Assembly (NCBI GenBank): GCA_045119215.1
Contig: JBGVDD010000055.1
Coordinates: 60,480-124,479, forward strand
Source: RUG11237 sp045119215
GTDB taxonomy: Bacteria > Bacillota > Clostridia > Lachnospirales > Lachnospiraceae
Reading direction: 5' to 3'
Length of the DNA stretch: 64,000 bases
Under the pieces are notes generated by a model. It saw only the letters and a program-made list of their open reading frames with translations, searched no databases and was not told where the DNA came from. Of the stretch, positions 27,561 through 36,396 are shown piece after piece. Each line of letters starts with the position of its first letter. Position 1 is the first letter of the stretch. The position numbers were made by a program, and so were the translations under genes.

Positions 27561-28499
27561 CTAATCTACCTCTTCTGCTTTCAAATGTTGAATCGGCTTA
27601 GTTTCATCTGTAATCGGTAAAAGCTCCACATCCATCTCTTCTAGTTTTTCTATCATTTCTGGCAATGCCCTTACTGTGTTGACTTTATTTGCACCATCAT
27701 GCATAAGCACAACTGAATTTTTATACATTTTTACATCATTTAGCACATTCTGCACCAATTCCTCTGGTGCAAGCTCCTGACTAGTTGCATCTCCACTAGA
27801 TACATTCCAATCATAATACACAATATCATTTTGATTTAAATAATGGATAAATTCCTCCATGCCTATATTACTGACTTTATTACTGCTTCCCCCCGGAAAC
27901 CGATACAGTTTTATTTTCTTCCCCGTAGCTACTTTTAATAAATTTTGTAATTTTTCCAAATCCTGGGTAAAGCTGTCAACCGTCTGATAAATCGTACTAT
28001 ATTGGTGTGAAAAGGAATGCATACCCAGCGCATGACCTTCATTTATGATACGCTGGTACATTTCCATGGATGCATCATCTTCTTTTCCTACGACGAAAAA
28101 ACTTGCCTTAACATCATACTGTTTTAAAATGTCAAGAATAGCTTCGGTATTTGAACTGGGTCCATCATCAAAAGTAAGATACACCCTCTTCTTTTCCTCT
28201 TGTTCTTCCTCAGATGCCTCCGAAGTTTTTGGCAGTTCATCTACCAAAAGCTCTGCCTGACTCTGTCCAGGCTCCTTTGATTGTGAAGCCGCCATCTGAA
28301 TTTGTTTCTTCTCTAATTTCATCTGATACAACGTATCAATCTGCTTTTGCATAGAATTCACTTTAAACAAAAGGCATATGCACATTACAATTGGAATCAG
28401 TATAGAACAAACCACTGTGATAATAATTCCACGTTTCAGGCTCTCCACACGTTTTTTTCGTCTCGCCATTTCTGCATTCTTGTCATTGACTGTTTCCAT
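27561..28499 (-). CDS. Membrane-anchored NodB-type polysaccharide deacetylase
   Basis: A 312-residue protein with a cytoplasmic Arg/Lys stretch, one membrane segment (IIITVVCSILIPIVMCICLLF) and an external coiled linker. The NodB deacetylase domain has YLTFDDGPSSNT (motif 1), HSFSHQYSTI (motif 2 zinc ligands) and YRFPGGSSN (motif 3). The probable role is removing acetyl groups from peptidoglycan or another surface glycan. ATG 28499 is chosen for its GTGGAG site; a longer frame upstream lacks one. It lies directly upstream of the bactofilin gene and may be functionally linked to it. Confidence 0.87.
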   Translation of the reverse strand: METVNDKNAEMARRKKRVESLKRGIIITVVCSILIPIVMCICLLFKVNSMQKQIDTLYQMKLEKKQIQMAASQSKEPGQSQAELLVDELPKTSEASEEEQEEKKRVYLTFDDGPSSNTEAILDILKQYDVKASFFVVGKEDDASMEMYQRIINEGHALGMHSFSHQYSTIYQTVDSFTQDLEKLQNLLKVATGKKIKLYRFPGGSSNKVSNIGMEEFIHYLNQNDIVYYDWNVSSGDATSQELAPEELVQNVLNDVKMYKNSVVLMHDGANKVNTVRALPEMIEKLEEMDVELLPITDETKPIQHLKAEEVD

Positions 28500-28595
28500 A
28501 TTTTTCTCCACACTCTTTTCATGTACAATACAAGGATAACCAAGCTTGACCATCCCTACCAAAAAACGTACAAGGATATCATAACATATTTTAAG

Positions 28596-28769
28596 TTATT
28601 CGTACAGCTTTTTTTCACGTGCTTCCTTTTTTGATTCCTTTTTTAATCTTGCAAAATGTTCCGAAATCTTCTCTCCCGTAATTTTTTTATTTGAAAGAGG
28701 AATTTCATAGTCTAGCCCCTTTTCACCACGATATAATGCTTTTTTCGATTCTTTGTTTTTTTCTTCCAT
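28596..28769 (-). CDS. Small Lys/Glu-rich hypothetical protein (57 aa)
   Basis: A short frame with ATG at 28769 behind GGAAAG and stop at 28596 fills the space between the tsf terminator and the deacetylase gene. It encodes a charged protein (MEEKNKESKKALYRGEKGLD at the start) with a predicted helical Lys/Glu-rich second half. The middle part, LDYEIPLSNKKITGEKI, is not low-complexity, which favours a real gene. No family is recognised. Confidence 0.5.
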   Translation of the reverse strand: MEEKNKESKKALYRGEKGLDYEIPLSNKKITGEKISEHFARLKKESKKEAREKKLYE

Positions 28770-28796
28770 AATACACTTTCCATAATTTATAAATCG

Positions 28797-28827
28797 AAAA
28801 AGCGCAGGATTCCTCCTGCGCCTTTTT
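28797..28827 (-). terminator. Terminator of rpsB-tsf
   Basis: GCGCAGGA (28802-28809) pairs with TCCTGCGC (28814-28821), followed on the minus strand by TTTTTC. It separates rpsB-tsf from the deacetylase-bactofilin-pyrH group. Confidence 0.85.
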
Positions 28828-28856
28828 GCTTTATTGTCCGTAGACTAATCACAAAA

Positions 28857-29786
28857 CTACTGTAACTGTGCTGCTACTTCTGCTGCAAAATCAGTTTCAA
28901 CCTTTTCAATTCCTTCGCCTGTCTCAAAGCGAACAAATTTCTTAATCTTAATGTTTGCATTGTTAGCCTTTGCAACTTCTTCAACGTACTTGCTTACAAC
29001 CTGCTTTCCATCTTCTGCTTTTACATAAACCTGGTCTAAAAGACAGATTTCTTTTAATTCTTTGTTGATACGTCCCATAACCATACCATCGATAATCTTA
29101 TCGTTAGCATCTGGCTTTTCATTCTTTGCTGCTGCCTTTAAGATTTCTTTTTCTTTTTCAATGTAATCAGCATCCACTTCATCTCTTGATGTGTAAAGTG
29201 GCTTTAATGCTGCTGCCTGCATGGCAACGTTTCTTGCCATTTCCTTAACAGCATCGTTTACAACATCAGTTTCAACATCTACCAATACACCAATCTTACC
29301 ACCTGCATGGATGTAAGAAGCAACAAAACCGTTCTGTTCTTCTACCTGCTCAAATCTTCTGATATTCATGTTTTCACCAATCACAGCAATCTGTGCAGCT
29401 AAAACTTCATTTACAGTCTTTGATGTATCAAGTGCCCATGGCTCTGCCAAGAAGCTTTCTGTATCCTGTGCGGTTGTATTTAATGCCTGTGCAGCAACTT
29501 CTGCTACATAGTTCTGGAATTTTTCGTTTTTAGCAACGAAGTCTGTCTCTGCATTTACTTCTACAACTACTGCTTTCTTTCCATCATCTGTAAGAGCAGT
29601 TGCAACAATACCTTCTGCTGCCACACGTCCAGCTTTTTTCTGTGCTGTTGCAAGTCCTTTTTCACGTAAGAATTCTACGGCTTTCTCCATATCGCCATCT
29701 GTGGCACTCAAAGCTTTCTTACAGTCCATCATACCTGCGCCAGTCATTTCTCTTAATTCTTTTACCATTCCTGCTGTAATAGCCAT
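28857..29786 (-). CDS. tsf: Elongation factor Ts
   Basis: A 309-residue nucleotide-exchange factor for EF-Tu. It begins with the UBA-like ITAGMVKELREMTGAGMMDCKKAL and has the core TDFVAKNEKFQNYV (the EF-Tu-contacting TDFVA motif). The dimerisation and C-terminal modules are complete. It follows rpsB with 27 nt between them. Confidence 0.97.
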   Translation of the reverse strand: MAITAGMVKELREMTGAGMMDCKKALSATDGDMEKAVEFLREKGLATAQKKAGRVAAEGIVATALTDDGKKAVVVEVNAETDFVAKNEKFQNYVAEVAAQALNTTAQDTESFLAEPWALDTSKTVNEVLAAQIAVIGENMNIRRFEQVEEQNGFVASYIHAGGKIGVLVDVETDVVNDAVKEMARNVAMQAAALKPLYTSRDEVDADYIEKEKEILKAAAKNEKPDANDKIIDGMVMGRINKELKEICLLDQVYVKAEDGKQVVSKYVEEVAKANNANIKIKKFVRFETGEGIEKVETDFAAEVAAQLQ

Positions 29787-29813
29787 CTTAACGTCCTCCG
29801 ATTTTGAATTATT

Positions 29814-30548
29814 TTATTCTGCAACTTCTTCTACAGCTTCTTCTGCTGTTTCTGAAACGAACTGTTCTCCCTGGTTAGCTTCGATGACAGCATCAGCCAT
29901 CTTAGAAACGATTAACTTAACTGCACGGATTGCATCATCATTTCCTGGGATTACATAATCTAATTCTTCTGGATCACAGTTAGTATCTGCAATACCAATC
30001 AAAGGAATTCCTAATGCATGTGCTTCCTGTACACAGATTCTTTCCTTCTTTGGATCTACGATAAAGATTGCATCTGGAATCTTCTTCATATCCTTGATTC
30101 CGCCAAGGTTCTTCTCTAACTTTTCAAGTTCTTTCTTTAATTCGATAACTTCTTTCTTTGGAAGAACATCTGCTGTTCCATCTTCCATCATTGTTTCGAT
30201 TTCTTTTAATTTAGCACATCTCTTCTGGATGGTCTTGAAGTTTGTCAACATACCTCCTAACCATCTTTCGTTTACATAGTACATTCCACAACGTTCAGCT
30301 TCTGTCTTGATTGCATCCTGTGCCTGCTTCTTTGTACCAACAAAAAGAACAGTTCCACCTTCTGCTACGATATCAGAGATTGCCTTGTAAGCTTCATCTA
30401 CTTTACCTACAGACTTCTGTAAGTCAATGATATAAATACCATTTCTCTCTGTGTAGATGTACTCTGCCATCTTAGGGTTCCATCTTCTTGTCTGGTGTCC
30501 AAAGTGCACACCTGCTTCAAGTAACTGTTTCATTGAAATTACGCTCAT
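29814..30548 (-). CDS. rpsB: 30S ribosomal protein S2
   Basis: A 244-residue S2 protein with the N-terminal MKQLLEAGVHFGHQTRRWNPKM signature and the central GTVLFVGTKKQAQDAI. The conserved C-terminal PLIGIADTNCDPEELDYVIPGNDDAIRA is also present. It heads the rpsB-tsf transcript with its own promoter and a structured leader. Confidence 0.98.
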   Translation of the reverse strand: MSVISMKQLLEAGVHFGHQTRRWNPKMAEYIYTERNGIYIIDLQKSVGKVDEAYKAISDIVAEGGTVLFVGTKKQAQDAIKTEAERCGMYYVNERWLGGMLTNFKTIQKRCAKLKEIETMMEDGTADVLPKKEVIELKKELEKLEKNLGGIKDMKKIPDAIFIVDPKKERICVQEAHALGIPLIGIADTNCDPEELDYVIPGNDDAIRAVKLIVSKMADAVIEANQGEQFVSETAEEAVEEVAE

Positions 30549-30580
30549 TTTCTTTTCCTCCGTTTTTGGTTTTTTACTTT

Positions 30581-30638
30581 CATGTGTTTCCGATTACCAA
30601 CAGACCACCCGTAGGCACCAGTCTGAAATCCACACATG
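30581..30638 (-). ncRNA. Structured rpsB leader (putative S2 autoregulatory element)
   Basis: The 5' leader of rpsB folds into a three-tier hairpin: CATGTGT/ACACATG (outer), GATT/AATC (middle) and CAGAC/GTCTG (inner), enclosing a loop of about 15 nt. S2 leader RNAs often mediate feedback by S2. Function here is inferred from position and structure. Confidence 0.5.
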
Positions 30639-30657
30639 TGCTTTTTTTGCCTTGGAC

Positions 30658-30686
30658 AGTATATCACAGGTTTTTTATAAATGCAA
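30658..30686 (-). promoter_or_regulatory. rpsB promoter
   Basis: On the minus strand TTGCAT (30681-30686), 17 bp, TATACT (30658-30663). Transcription would start near 30651, giving a leader of about 100 nt that includes the hairpin at 30581-30638. Confidence 0.75.
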
Positions 30687-30746
30687 CAAATTTATAAAAT
30701 ATTCTTCCTATATTCCTCCAATATATTTCCAAAATACTAATTTCAA

Positions 30747-31838
30747 TTATATCTTTCCTTCTCTTTTAGCAATCTCTAATAACTTTAAATTTTTCTCATT
30801 GAAGGAACCAAATTCCTTCAAATTACAATATACCTTTTTGCATTGTTTCATGCATTTTAATGCTCTTTCATAATTTTCGTCGCTGATAGGTTCAAAGGCT
30901 TTTTCCACAATTACATTTCCTGACAGTTCCCTGGCTAAAAAAAAGTCCACATCATTAGCATGAAGAACACCTGTTGCAAAAGGAATTCCCTTCCTTTGCA
31001 ATTTGCGGTACAGAGGAATTCCACTGCCATTCCCCCCAATTACAAAAATTTCCGGCATCCCCTCCACTGCCGCCATCTCCACACAGCCAAACTCTGCATT
31101 GTAGCTTCCTTTTGTAATCCCATATAGTTCATTAATATAAGATGATTGAAAAATTTCTTCCGGCGCTCCCCATTTGGCAATGGTATCTCCTTGTACGCAG
31201 ACCACTTTATCTGATATTTTCTGGGCTAAATCCAATTCGTGCAAAGACATAATGACGGCTATCTGCTTTTCTTTTACCATTTGTTTTAAAACACCTAAAA
31301 ATTCCAGTTTATGACGGACATCCAAAAAAGATGTGGGCTCATCTAATACAATCAGCTCCGGCTCCTGACAGATAGCTCTGGCAAGAAGGACTTTCTGTCT
31401 CTGACCATCACTGATTTCTAAGAAACTTTGTTTTGCAAGTTCTGTGACCTGAACTAATTCCATAGCTTCTCTTACTTTTCGTTTGTCCTCCTTACTTAAA
31501 ATCCCAAGGCCTCCGGTGTATGGGTACCTTCCCATACTTATCACATCCTCACAGGTCATCAGTTCCGGACGTATCCGTTCTGTCATGACCACAGACTGTT
31601 TTCTTGCCACTTCTTTGTCTGTCATTTTATTTATTGGCTGGTTCTCTAAATATACGATTCCTCCCAAAAGCGCTAACTGTCTGGTAATACTTTTTAATAT
31701 AGTGGATTTTCCTGCACCGTTTGGCCCGATTAAGGTTAGGATTTCCCCTTTTGCCACCTTTAGCTCAACTTCCCGAATCAACGGCTTTCCCCCATATCCC
31801 ACTGTCATATGTTCTGTATAAAGAAAATATTCTTTCAT
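30747..31838 (-). CDS. FecE/BtuD-type ABC transporter ATPase with C-terminal extension
   Basis: A 363-residue protein. Residues 1-250 are a metal-chelate-type ABC ATPase: Walker A GPNGAGKST, signature SDGQRQKVLLARAI (a variant of LSGGQ), Walker B LIVLDEPTSFLD and the switch His in MSLHELDLA. About 105 further residues (from MPEIFVIGGNGSGIPLYRKL) form an extra domain of unknown role with a Gly-rich GGNGSG loop. It is the last gene of the riboswitch operon, so cobalamin, cobinamide or another corrinoid/metal chelate is the likely cargo. Confidence 0.85.
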   Translation of the reverse strand: MKEYFLYTEHMTVGYGGKPLIREVELKVAKGEILTLIGPNGAGKSTILKSITRQLALLGGIVYLENQPINKMTDKEVARKQSVVMTERIRPELMTCEDVISMGRYPYTGGLGILSKEDKRKVREAMELVQVTELAKQSFLEISDGQRQKVLLARAICQEPELIVLDEPTSFLDVRHKLEFLGVLKQMVKEKQIAVIMSLHELDLAQKISDKVVCVQGDTIAKWGAPEEIFQSSYINELYGITKGSYNAEFGCVEMAAVEGMPEIFVIGGNGSGIPLYRKLQRKGIPFATGVLHANDVDFFLARELSGNVIVEKAFEPISDENYERALKCMKQCKKVYCNLKEFGSFNEKNLKLLEIAKREGKI

Positions 31839-31847
31839 GATTTTTAC

Positions 31848-32882
31848 CTATCCTCTTTTCTGCTTGTGTATCATCACATAGATTACTACCGGTGCTCCAA
31901 AAACGGCTGTTACCGAACTAATACTAAGTTCTGTAGGTGCAAATGCTGTTCTGGCTATCAAATCGCAAAACAGGCAAAATACAGCCCCTCCCAAAAAGCA
32001 GGCCGGAATCACCAGAATAGGCTTTGCAGTTTTTAAAAGGCTCTTGGTTAAATGGGGCACCGCAATCCCTACAAAAGAAATGGGGCCGGCAAATGCCGTA
32101 ACACTGGCTGATAGTATACTTGACAAAAGAATCAGAAGTACACGCAGAAGCTGTACATTCACTCCTAGATTTTTAGCATAAGTTTCCCCTAGCTGATAAG
32201 CACTGATTGGTTTTGACAAAAAAAACGTCACAAGTATTACCGAAAATACCACCGCCCACATAACCTGAATTTTGTCCCAGCTCATACCTGAAAAGCTTCC
32301 CATAGACCAATTATGAAGATTTACTATATTAGAATCATCTGCAAATGTCACAATAAACTCGGTAATTGCAGAGCAAATGTAACCAATCATCACGCCACAT
32401 ACCACAAGCACAGACATTTTCTCTACTTTTTTAGATACTGACAAAACAAATCCCATAGATATCATTGCCCCCACAAAAGCTGCCAGAATCATAAAAAAGG
32501 AATTTAATACCATCCCTCTTCCCAGCAAAACCACCATGGCAATGGCAACCATTAACTTTGCTCCGGAAGAAATCCCCAGCACAAAGGGTCCTGCAATGGG
32601 ATTAGCAAAAAATGTCTGTAGCAAAAAGCCTGCCACAGATAACCCTCCACCAAGAATCATTGCTGCCAGAATCCTTGGCAATCTGATATCCCAAACAATA
32701 CGAAAGGACGTTTCTCCCCCTGTTTTATGCATAAGAATTCCAAGTATTTCCTCCATGCTCAAATCCACGCTGCCGGAATTTACGTTCCACACGGTCAAAA
32801 TTCCTAACAATCCTATCAATATCAAGAAAGATACTACGTACCGGATATATATATTATGCTTTTTTCTCTGCCTTGCCTCCAT
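31848..32882 (-). CDS. FecCD/BtuC-type ABC transporter permease
   Basis: A 344-residue permease with about ten membrane helices. Family motifs include RLPRILAAMILGGGLSVAGFLLQTFFANPIAGPFVLGISSGA (helix 2 to 3), FVGIAVPHL and the coupling region before the C-terminus. It lies between the solute-binding protein and the ATPase and would form the channel of the importer. Confidence 0.92.
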   Translation of the reverse strand: MEARQRKKHNIYIRYVVSFLILIGLLGILTVWNVNSGSVDLSMEEILGILMHKTGGETSFRIVWDIRLPRILAAMILGGGLSVAGFLLQTFFANPIAGPFVLGISSGAKLMVAIAMVVLLGRGMVLNSFFMILAAFVGAMISMGFVLSVSKKVEKMSVLVVCGVMIGYICSAITEFIVTFADDSNIVNLHNWSMGSFSGMSWDKIQVMWAVVFSVILVTFFLSKPISAYQLGETYAKNLGVNVQLLRVLLILLSSILSASVTAFAGPISFVGIAVPHLTKSLLKTAKPILVIPACFLGGAVFCLFCDLIARTAFAPTELSISSVTAVFGAPVVIYVMIHKQKRG

Positions 32883-32933
32883 ATATTTTCCTTTCCATCT
32901 TGCTTACGTGTTTATAATATTTTTTCTCCAATT

Positions 32934-34118
32934 TCAATTGACAGGTACAATAAATTCCGTTGTTTCTCCTACATCCCCAGTGATAATTTTATGAATATCG
33001 GCTATCATGTCTCCAATTCCTGTGGTCTGTTGAAACATATTTTTCTGGGTACACCATACATTACCCTCTTTCACTGCTTTAAAATCTTTCAACAATTCAC
33101 TTTTTTGCAGCAATTCTTCTTTTGTTTTGATTTCCCCATCGATTGCACTGTTATAGATTAGATAATCTGCATTCTTGGCTTCTGCGTAAAAGGCTTCCAT
33201 CTGCATATTCATTGTGGACAAAGAATTTTCTTCCTGTAAATCGGAGGGCACATATACTCCTCCTGCCATCTCAATCATTTTTGCCACATAATCTCCAGAT
33301 TTTCTCACATTCACAGAACCATTAGAATTGATGTAGAAAAATGCCACTGTCTTTTTGGTCTTTTCTTCCGTTTCCAGGATTTCCACCTTAGACAGTTGTT
33401 CTTTAAAGTATTGTTCTGCTTCCTCTTCCTTTCCCAGAAGGACTCCATATAATTTTATCCACTCCATTCTGCCTAGGGGATGGCTTTCATAACTGGAGCG
33501 CTCCACCAACACAGGAATCCCAAAGCTTTCTAACTGCTCCTTTACCTTAGGTGTATGATAAATCATGGTGGATTCCACCGCCAGATTACACCCTTTAGAT
33601 AAAATCAGTTCATAATCCGGTGCACTGTATTTTCCTGCATACAGCATTTTTCCAGCTTCCATTGCCTGTTTCGCTTCTTCAATATACCATCCCTTACTTT
33701 CTGTTCCAGACAGGCAGATATTATCTATTCCATCCAGTGCCCGAAATAAGTCCATGGCAGAAGTTGCCACCAGATATATGTGATTCAAGGGTTGCTGCAA
33801 AACTACCATATCTTTCTCTAACCCGGAGGGAACAGATGCACTTTGGGGCACGACCAAAAAGCGTCCTCCCTCCTTGATTGTAATCAATACAAGACCATCC
33901 TGATAGTAATCCACAGAAAATTGATTTGCGTATTCCAATTTTAAACTGTGGTGTATCTTCATTGTTTTCCACTCTTTGGTTTCTACCAGTTTTTCTGGTT
34001 CTTTGGCTTCTTTTACTGTCTCCTGTACACTGCATGCACAGGAGAACATTGTAACTAACATGAAAAGCAAACCAATCGTTACCCATTCCTTGGTTTTGTT
34101 CTTTTTCATTTCTTTCAT
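32934..34118 (-). CDS. ABC transporter solute-binding lipoprotein (TroA/BtuF type)
   Basis: A 394-residue extracytoplasmic binding protein. A hydrophobic signal ends in a Cys-rich lipobox-like FSCACS near residue 26-30. The rest is a class III bilobal fold, with a long helix region around YGVLLGKEEEAEQYFKEQ and a late KNADYLIYNSAI segment. Its ATG overlaps the TAA of the upstream lipoprotein gene (TAATG). In this operon it should deliver a corrinoid, cobalt or metal-chelate ligand to the permease. Confidence 0.82.
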   Translation of the reverse strand: MKEMKKNKTKEWVTIGLLFMLVTMFSCACSVQETVKEAKEPEKLVETKEWKTMKIHHSLKLEYANQFSVDYYQDGLVLITIKEGGRFLVVPQSASVPSGLEKDMVVLQQPLNHIYLVATSAMDLFRALDGIDNICLSGTESKGWYIEEAKQAMEAGKMLYAGKYSAPDYELILSKGCNLAVESTMIYHTPKVKEQLESFGIPVLVERSSYESHPLGRMEWIKLYGVLLGKEEEAEQYFKEQLSKVEILETEEKTKKTVAFFYINSNGSVNVRKSGDYVAKMIEMAGGVYVPSDLQEENSLSTMNMQMEAFYAEAKNADYLIYNSAIDGEIKTKEELLQKSELLKDFKAVKEGNVWCTQKNMFQQTTGIGDMIADIHKIITGDVGETTEFIVPVN

Positions 34119-35083
34119 TACGGAACCTTTGTAATTGTACTAGAATCAAATTTTAATGTATATTCTATTTCATGAGGTGTACTCATAGCTGTAGTATCCG
34201 CTGACACAGAAAGCGTTGTATCAAACCCTGCCACTGGAATCTCAAAAGTTGCATTTCCCTCTGTGTTTACTGGAAGAAATTTTTCTCCGTCTACTATCAT
34301 ATAATCGTAATTCGGACTGCTCCAGACAATAGTCCCATAAGCATTGCCTTCCTCAATCTTAAGTGTGGCTGGCGATTGTACCGTTGCCTTACCGGAACCA
34401 CCTTCCAATTGCACATTTACCCTATAAGTGCCATCTTCCAAAGAAAGAGATTCCACAGTGGCCATTGTCTGATTTACAAAAGCTTCCTGTGGTAAAGAAT
34501 CTGCACGGAATACCAATACCCGGTCATACCATTTTTCTTTTCGCTTACTGAAGGCAGAACAATCAATTCCCTTATCCAACGCCTCCACCGGAACAGTAAA
34601 GGTATGTTCTCCATTTTCATTTTCCACATATGGGATATACTCATCTTCCCCGGCTTTTACTGCCTCTTCTCCCGTTCCCATAAATACATGCAGATACCCA
34701 GTTCCACCCATGGTCATCACTGCTGTCATGGCACCGTTTTCTACCTTTAGCTCTCCACCTGTGATGTTGAACATGGGCGAGCTGGAATCCACTGTGATGG
34801 GGTATACTCCATCCTTTAATTCTGTGGCATACACCGGTGTCATTCCTTCTTCCACCACAGTTTCAGCTTCTGCCATATCATCCTGGGATGCCACCTGGCT
34901 GCTTTCTGTTTCCACAGGCACCTCTGTGACATCTCCTTTGGTATCCTCTTTCTCCACTTTTTCATCATTCACTGAGACATTTTCTATTGTTTCTTTTTCA
35001 GCCGTTGTGTCAGCTCCACATCCAGCCATCAGCTGTGTAGCTGCCAGGGCTGCCACCATTAAAATTACTTTTGATTTTTTCAT
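34118..35083 (-). CDS. Unknown lipoprotein with two related beta domains
   Basis: A 321-residue lipoprotein: signal MKKSKVILMVAALAATQ, lipobox LMAGC, then a Glu/Thr-rich linker. Two similar segments follow: LKDGVYPITV...NGAMTAVMTMGGTGYLHVFMG (about 90-180) and LEDGTYRVNV...NAYGTIVWSSPNYDYMIVDG (about 215-290). The shared pattern (L-x-D-G-x-Y, Gly-rich strand, aromatic edge) suggests tandem beta-sandwich ligand-binding domains. ATG 35083 is chosen for its AAGGA spacing. It lies between cbiK and the binding protein, so a corrinoid or metal ligand is a reasonable inference; no family name is certain. Confidence 0.6.
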   Translation of the reverse strand: MKKSKVILMVAALAATQLMAGCGADTTAEKETIENVSVNDEKVEKEDTKGDVTEVPVETESSQVASQDDMAEAETVVEEGMTPVYATELKDGVYPITVDSSSPMFNITGGELKVENGAMTAVMTMGGTGYLHVFMGTGEEAVKAGEDEYIPYVENENGEHTFTVPVEALDKGIDCSAFSKRKEKWYDRVLVFRADSLPQEAFVNQTMATVESLSLEDGTYRVNVQLEGGSGKATVQSPATLKIEEGNAYGTIVWSSPNYDYMIVDGEKFLPVNTEGNATFEIPVAGFDTTLSVSADTTAMSTPHEIEYTLKFDSSTITKVP

Positions 35084-35162
35084 TTTACCCATTCCTTTTT
35101 CCAGCAATAGAAAATGGGACACTTCCCACTTCCTATTGCTTTAGCTTCTAAATTATGTTAAT

Positions 35163-36224
35163 TTACTCTGCCAAACTGTCCGCTGCTGCTTTTGCATGTT
35201 TTACCAATATATCCTGAATGGCTTCCATTTCTCCAAGTCCTTTGACAACACACTCCACTTCATATCCTGCATCTTCAAAGGTTTTCTTCCATGAGCCTTC
35301 TTCCTCTCCTGCCATATCATTGTTCGCATGATCTCCTGCAACAATCATCAGTGGTTGTAATACTACTTTCTTGTATTCCCCGGCCTGTACTTTTGCCAGC
35401 ACATCATCTAGAGACGGACTAGCTTCCACAGTTCCTACATAATAATTTTTGTACCCTGCCTCTGTAAGCATATCCTGCATTTTAACATATACGCTGTTGG
35501 AATCTGCCTCTGTACCATGTCCCATAAAACAGATAGCAGTTTCCCCATCATCATATTCTTTTGTTGCCTCAGTGATAGCCTTCATAACCGCCTGAAAATC
35601 TTCCTCACTTGTCAGTAAAGGTTCCCCGATGGCAACTTTCTCAAATGCATCGGAATAATTAGCTACCTCTTCTACCAGATCATTGTACTCTAAACCATTC
35701 ATTAAATGAGTAGGCTGAATTACCAGATTCTTAACTCCATTGTTCACGGCTCTCTCCAAAGATTCCTTCACATTGTCAATTACTACATTATCTCTCTTTT
35801 TTACATGGTCAATAATAATCTGGCTGGTGAATCCCCTCCTTACAGAATACTCTGGAAAAGAGGATTCTAATTTTTCCTCAATGGCACCAATAGTCATGCG
35901 TCTGTTGTCATTATAACTGGTACCAAAGCTTACCACCAAAAGTTCGTTCTCTCCGATTTCGTCCTGGTTTCTTACATTGTCCAAAGAAGCGTCTCCTGTG
36001 TCATAATTTTCTTCTTCTGATACTTCTTCCTCCACTGTATCTTCCTGGGAAGTTTCACTTGTTTTGTCTTCAGCTTCATCCTGAATCACCTCTTGGGTTT
36101 CTTCGGCTGTCTGGATCTCCTTAGTAGCAACATTGTCAGCCTTATTACCAGAACCACAGCCTGCCAATACAAGGGTTGACACTGCAAAAGCTGTAAGCAG
36201 TTTTGTTACGTTTTTCTGTTTCAT
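35163..36224 (-). CDS. cbiK: Lipoprotein-anchored CbiK-type cobaltochelatase
   Basis: A 353-residue protein. It has a lipoprotein signal (KLLTAFAVSTLVLAGC), an acidic linker (about 30-90) and a full CbiK chelatase domain beginning ELLVVSFGTSYNDNRRMTIGAIE. The metal-site His residues are in QPTHLMNG and VAGDHANNDMAGE, matching CbiK patterns. CbiK normally inserts cobalt into sirohydrochlorin in the cytoplasm; the lipobox predicts the outer face of the membrane. It is the first gene after the cobalamin riboswitch. It could act in metal or tetrapyrrole capture rather than biosynthesis. Confidence 0.85.
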   Translation of the reverse strand: MKQKNVTKLLTAFAVSTLVLAGCGSGNKADNVATKEIQTAEETQEVIQDEAEDKTSETSQEDTVEEEVSEEENYDTGDASLDNVRNQDEIGENELLVVSFGTSYNDNRRMTIGAIEEKLESSFPEYSVRRGFTSQIIIDHVKKRDNVVIDNVKESLERAVNNGVKNLVIQPTHLMNGLEYNDLVEEVANYSDAFEKVAIGEPLLTSEEDFQAVMKAITEATKEYDDGETAICFMGHGTEADSNSVYVKMQDMLTEAGYKNYYVGTVEASPSLDDVLAKVQAGEYKKVVLQPLMIVAGDHANNDMAGEEEGSWKKTFEDAGYEVECVVKGLGEMEAIQDILVKHAKAAADSLAE

Positions 36225-36325
36225 GTTTTTTCCTCCTTCTAATCTGTGGGATGTTCCACCTTACTTAGTATTTGAAATCGAAAAAGACATACAGAAAAAC
36301 ACCCCAGCACCATGTACTGTGGCAC

Positions 36326-36362
36326 AAAAAAGCTTACAGCTTATATATACATAAACTAAGCT
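36326..36362 (-). terminator. Probable riboswitch expression-platform terminator
   Basis: On the minus strand AGCTTA pairs with TAAGCT across an AT-rich loop, followed by TTTTTT. It lies between the cobalamin aptamer and cbiK, where a ligand-controlled terminator is expected. Confidence 0.5.
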
Positions 36363-36396
36363 ACGGTACGACCAAGGACTCGTGGTCTGGAATGTG

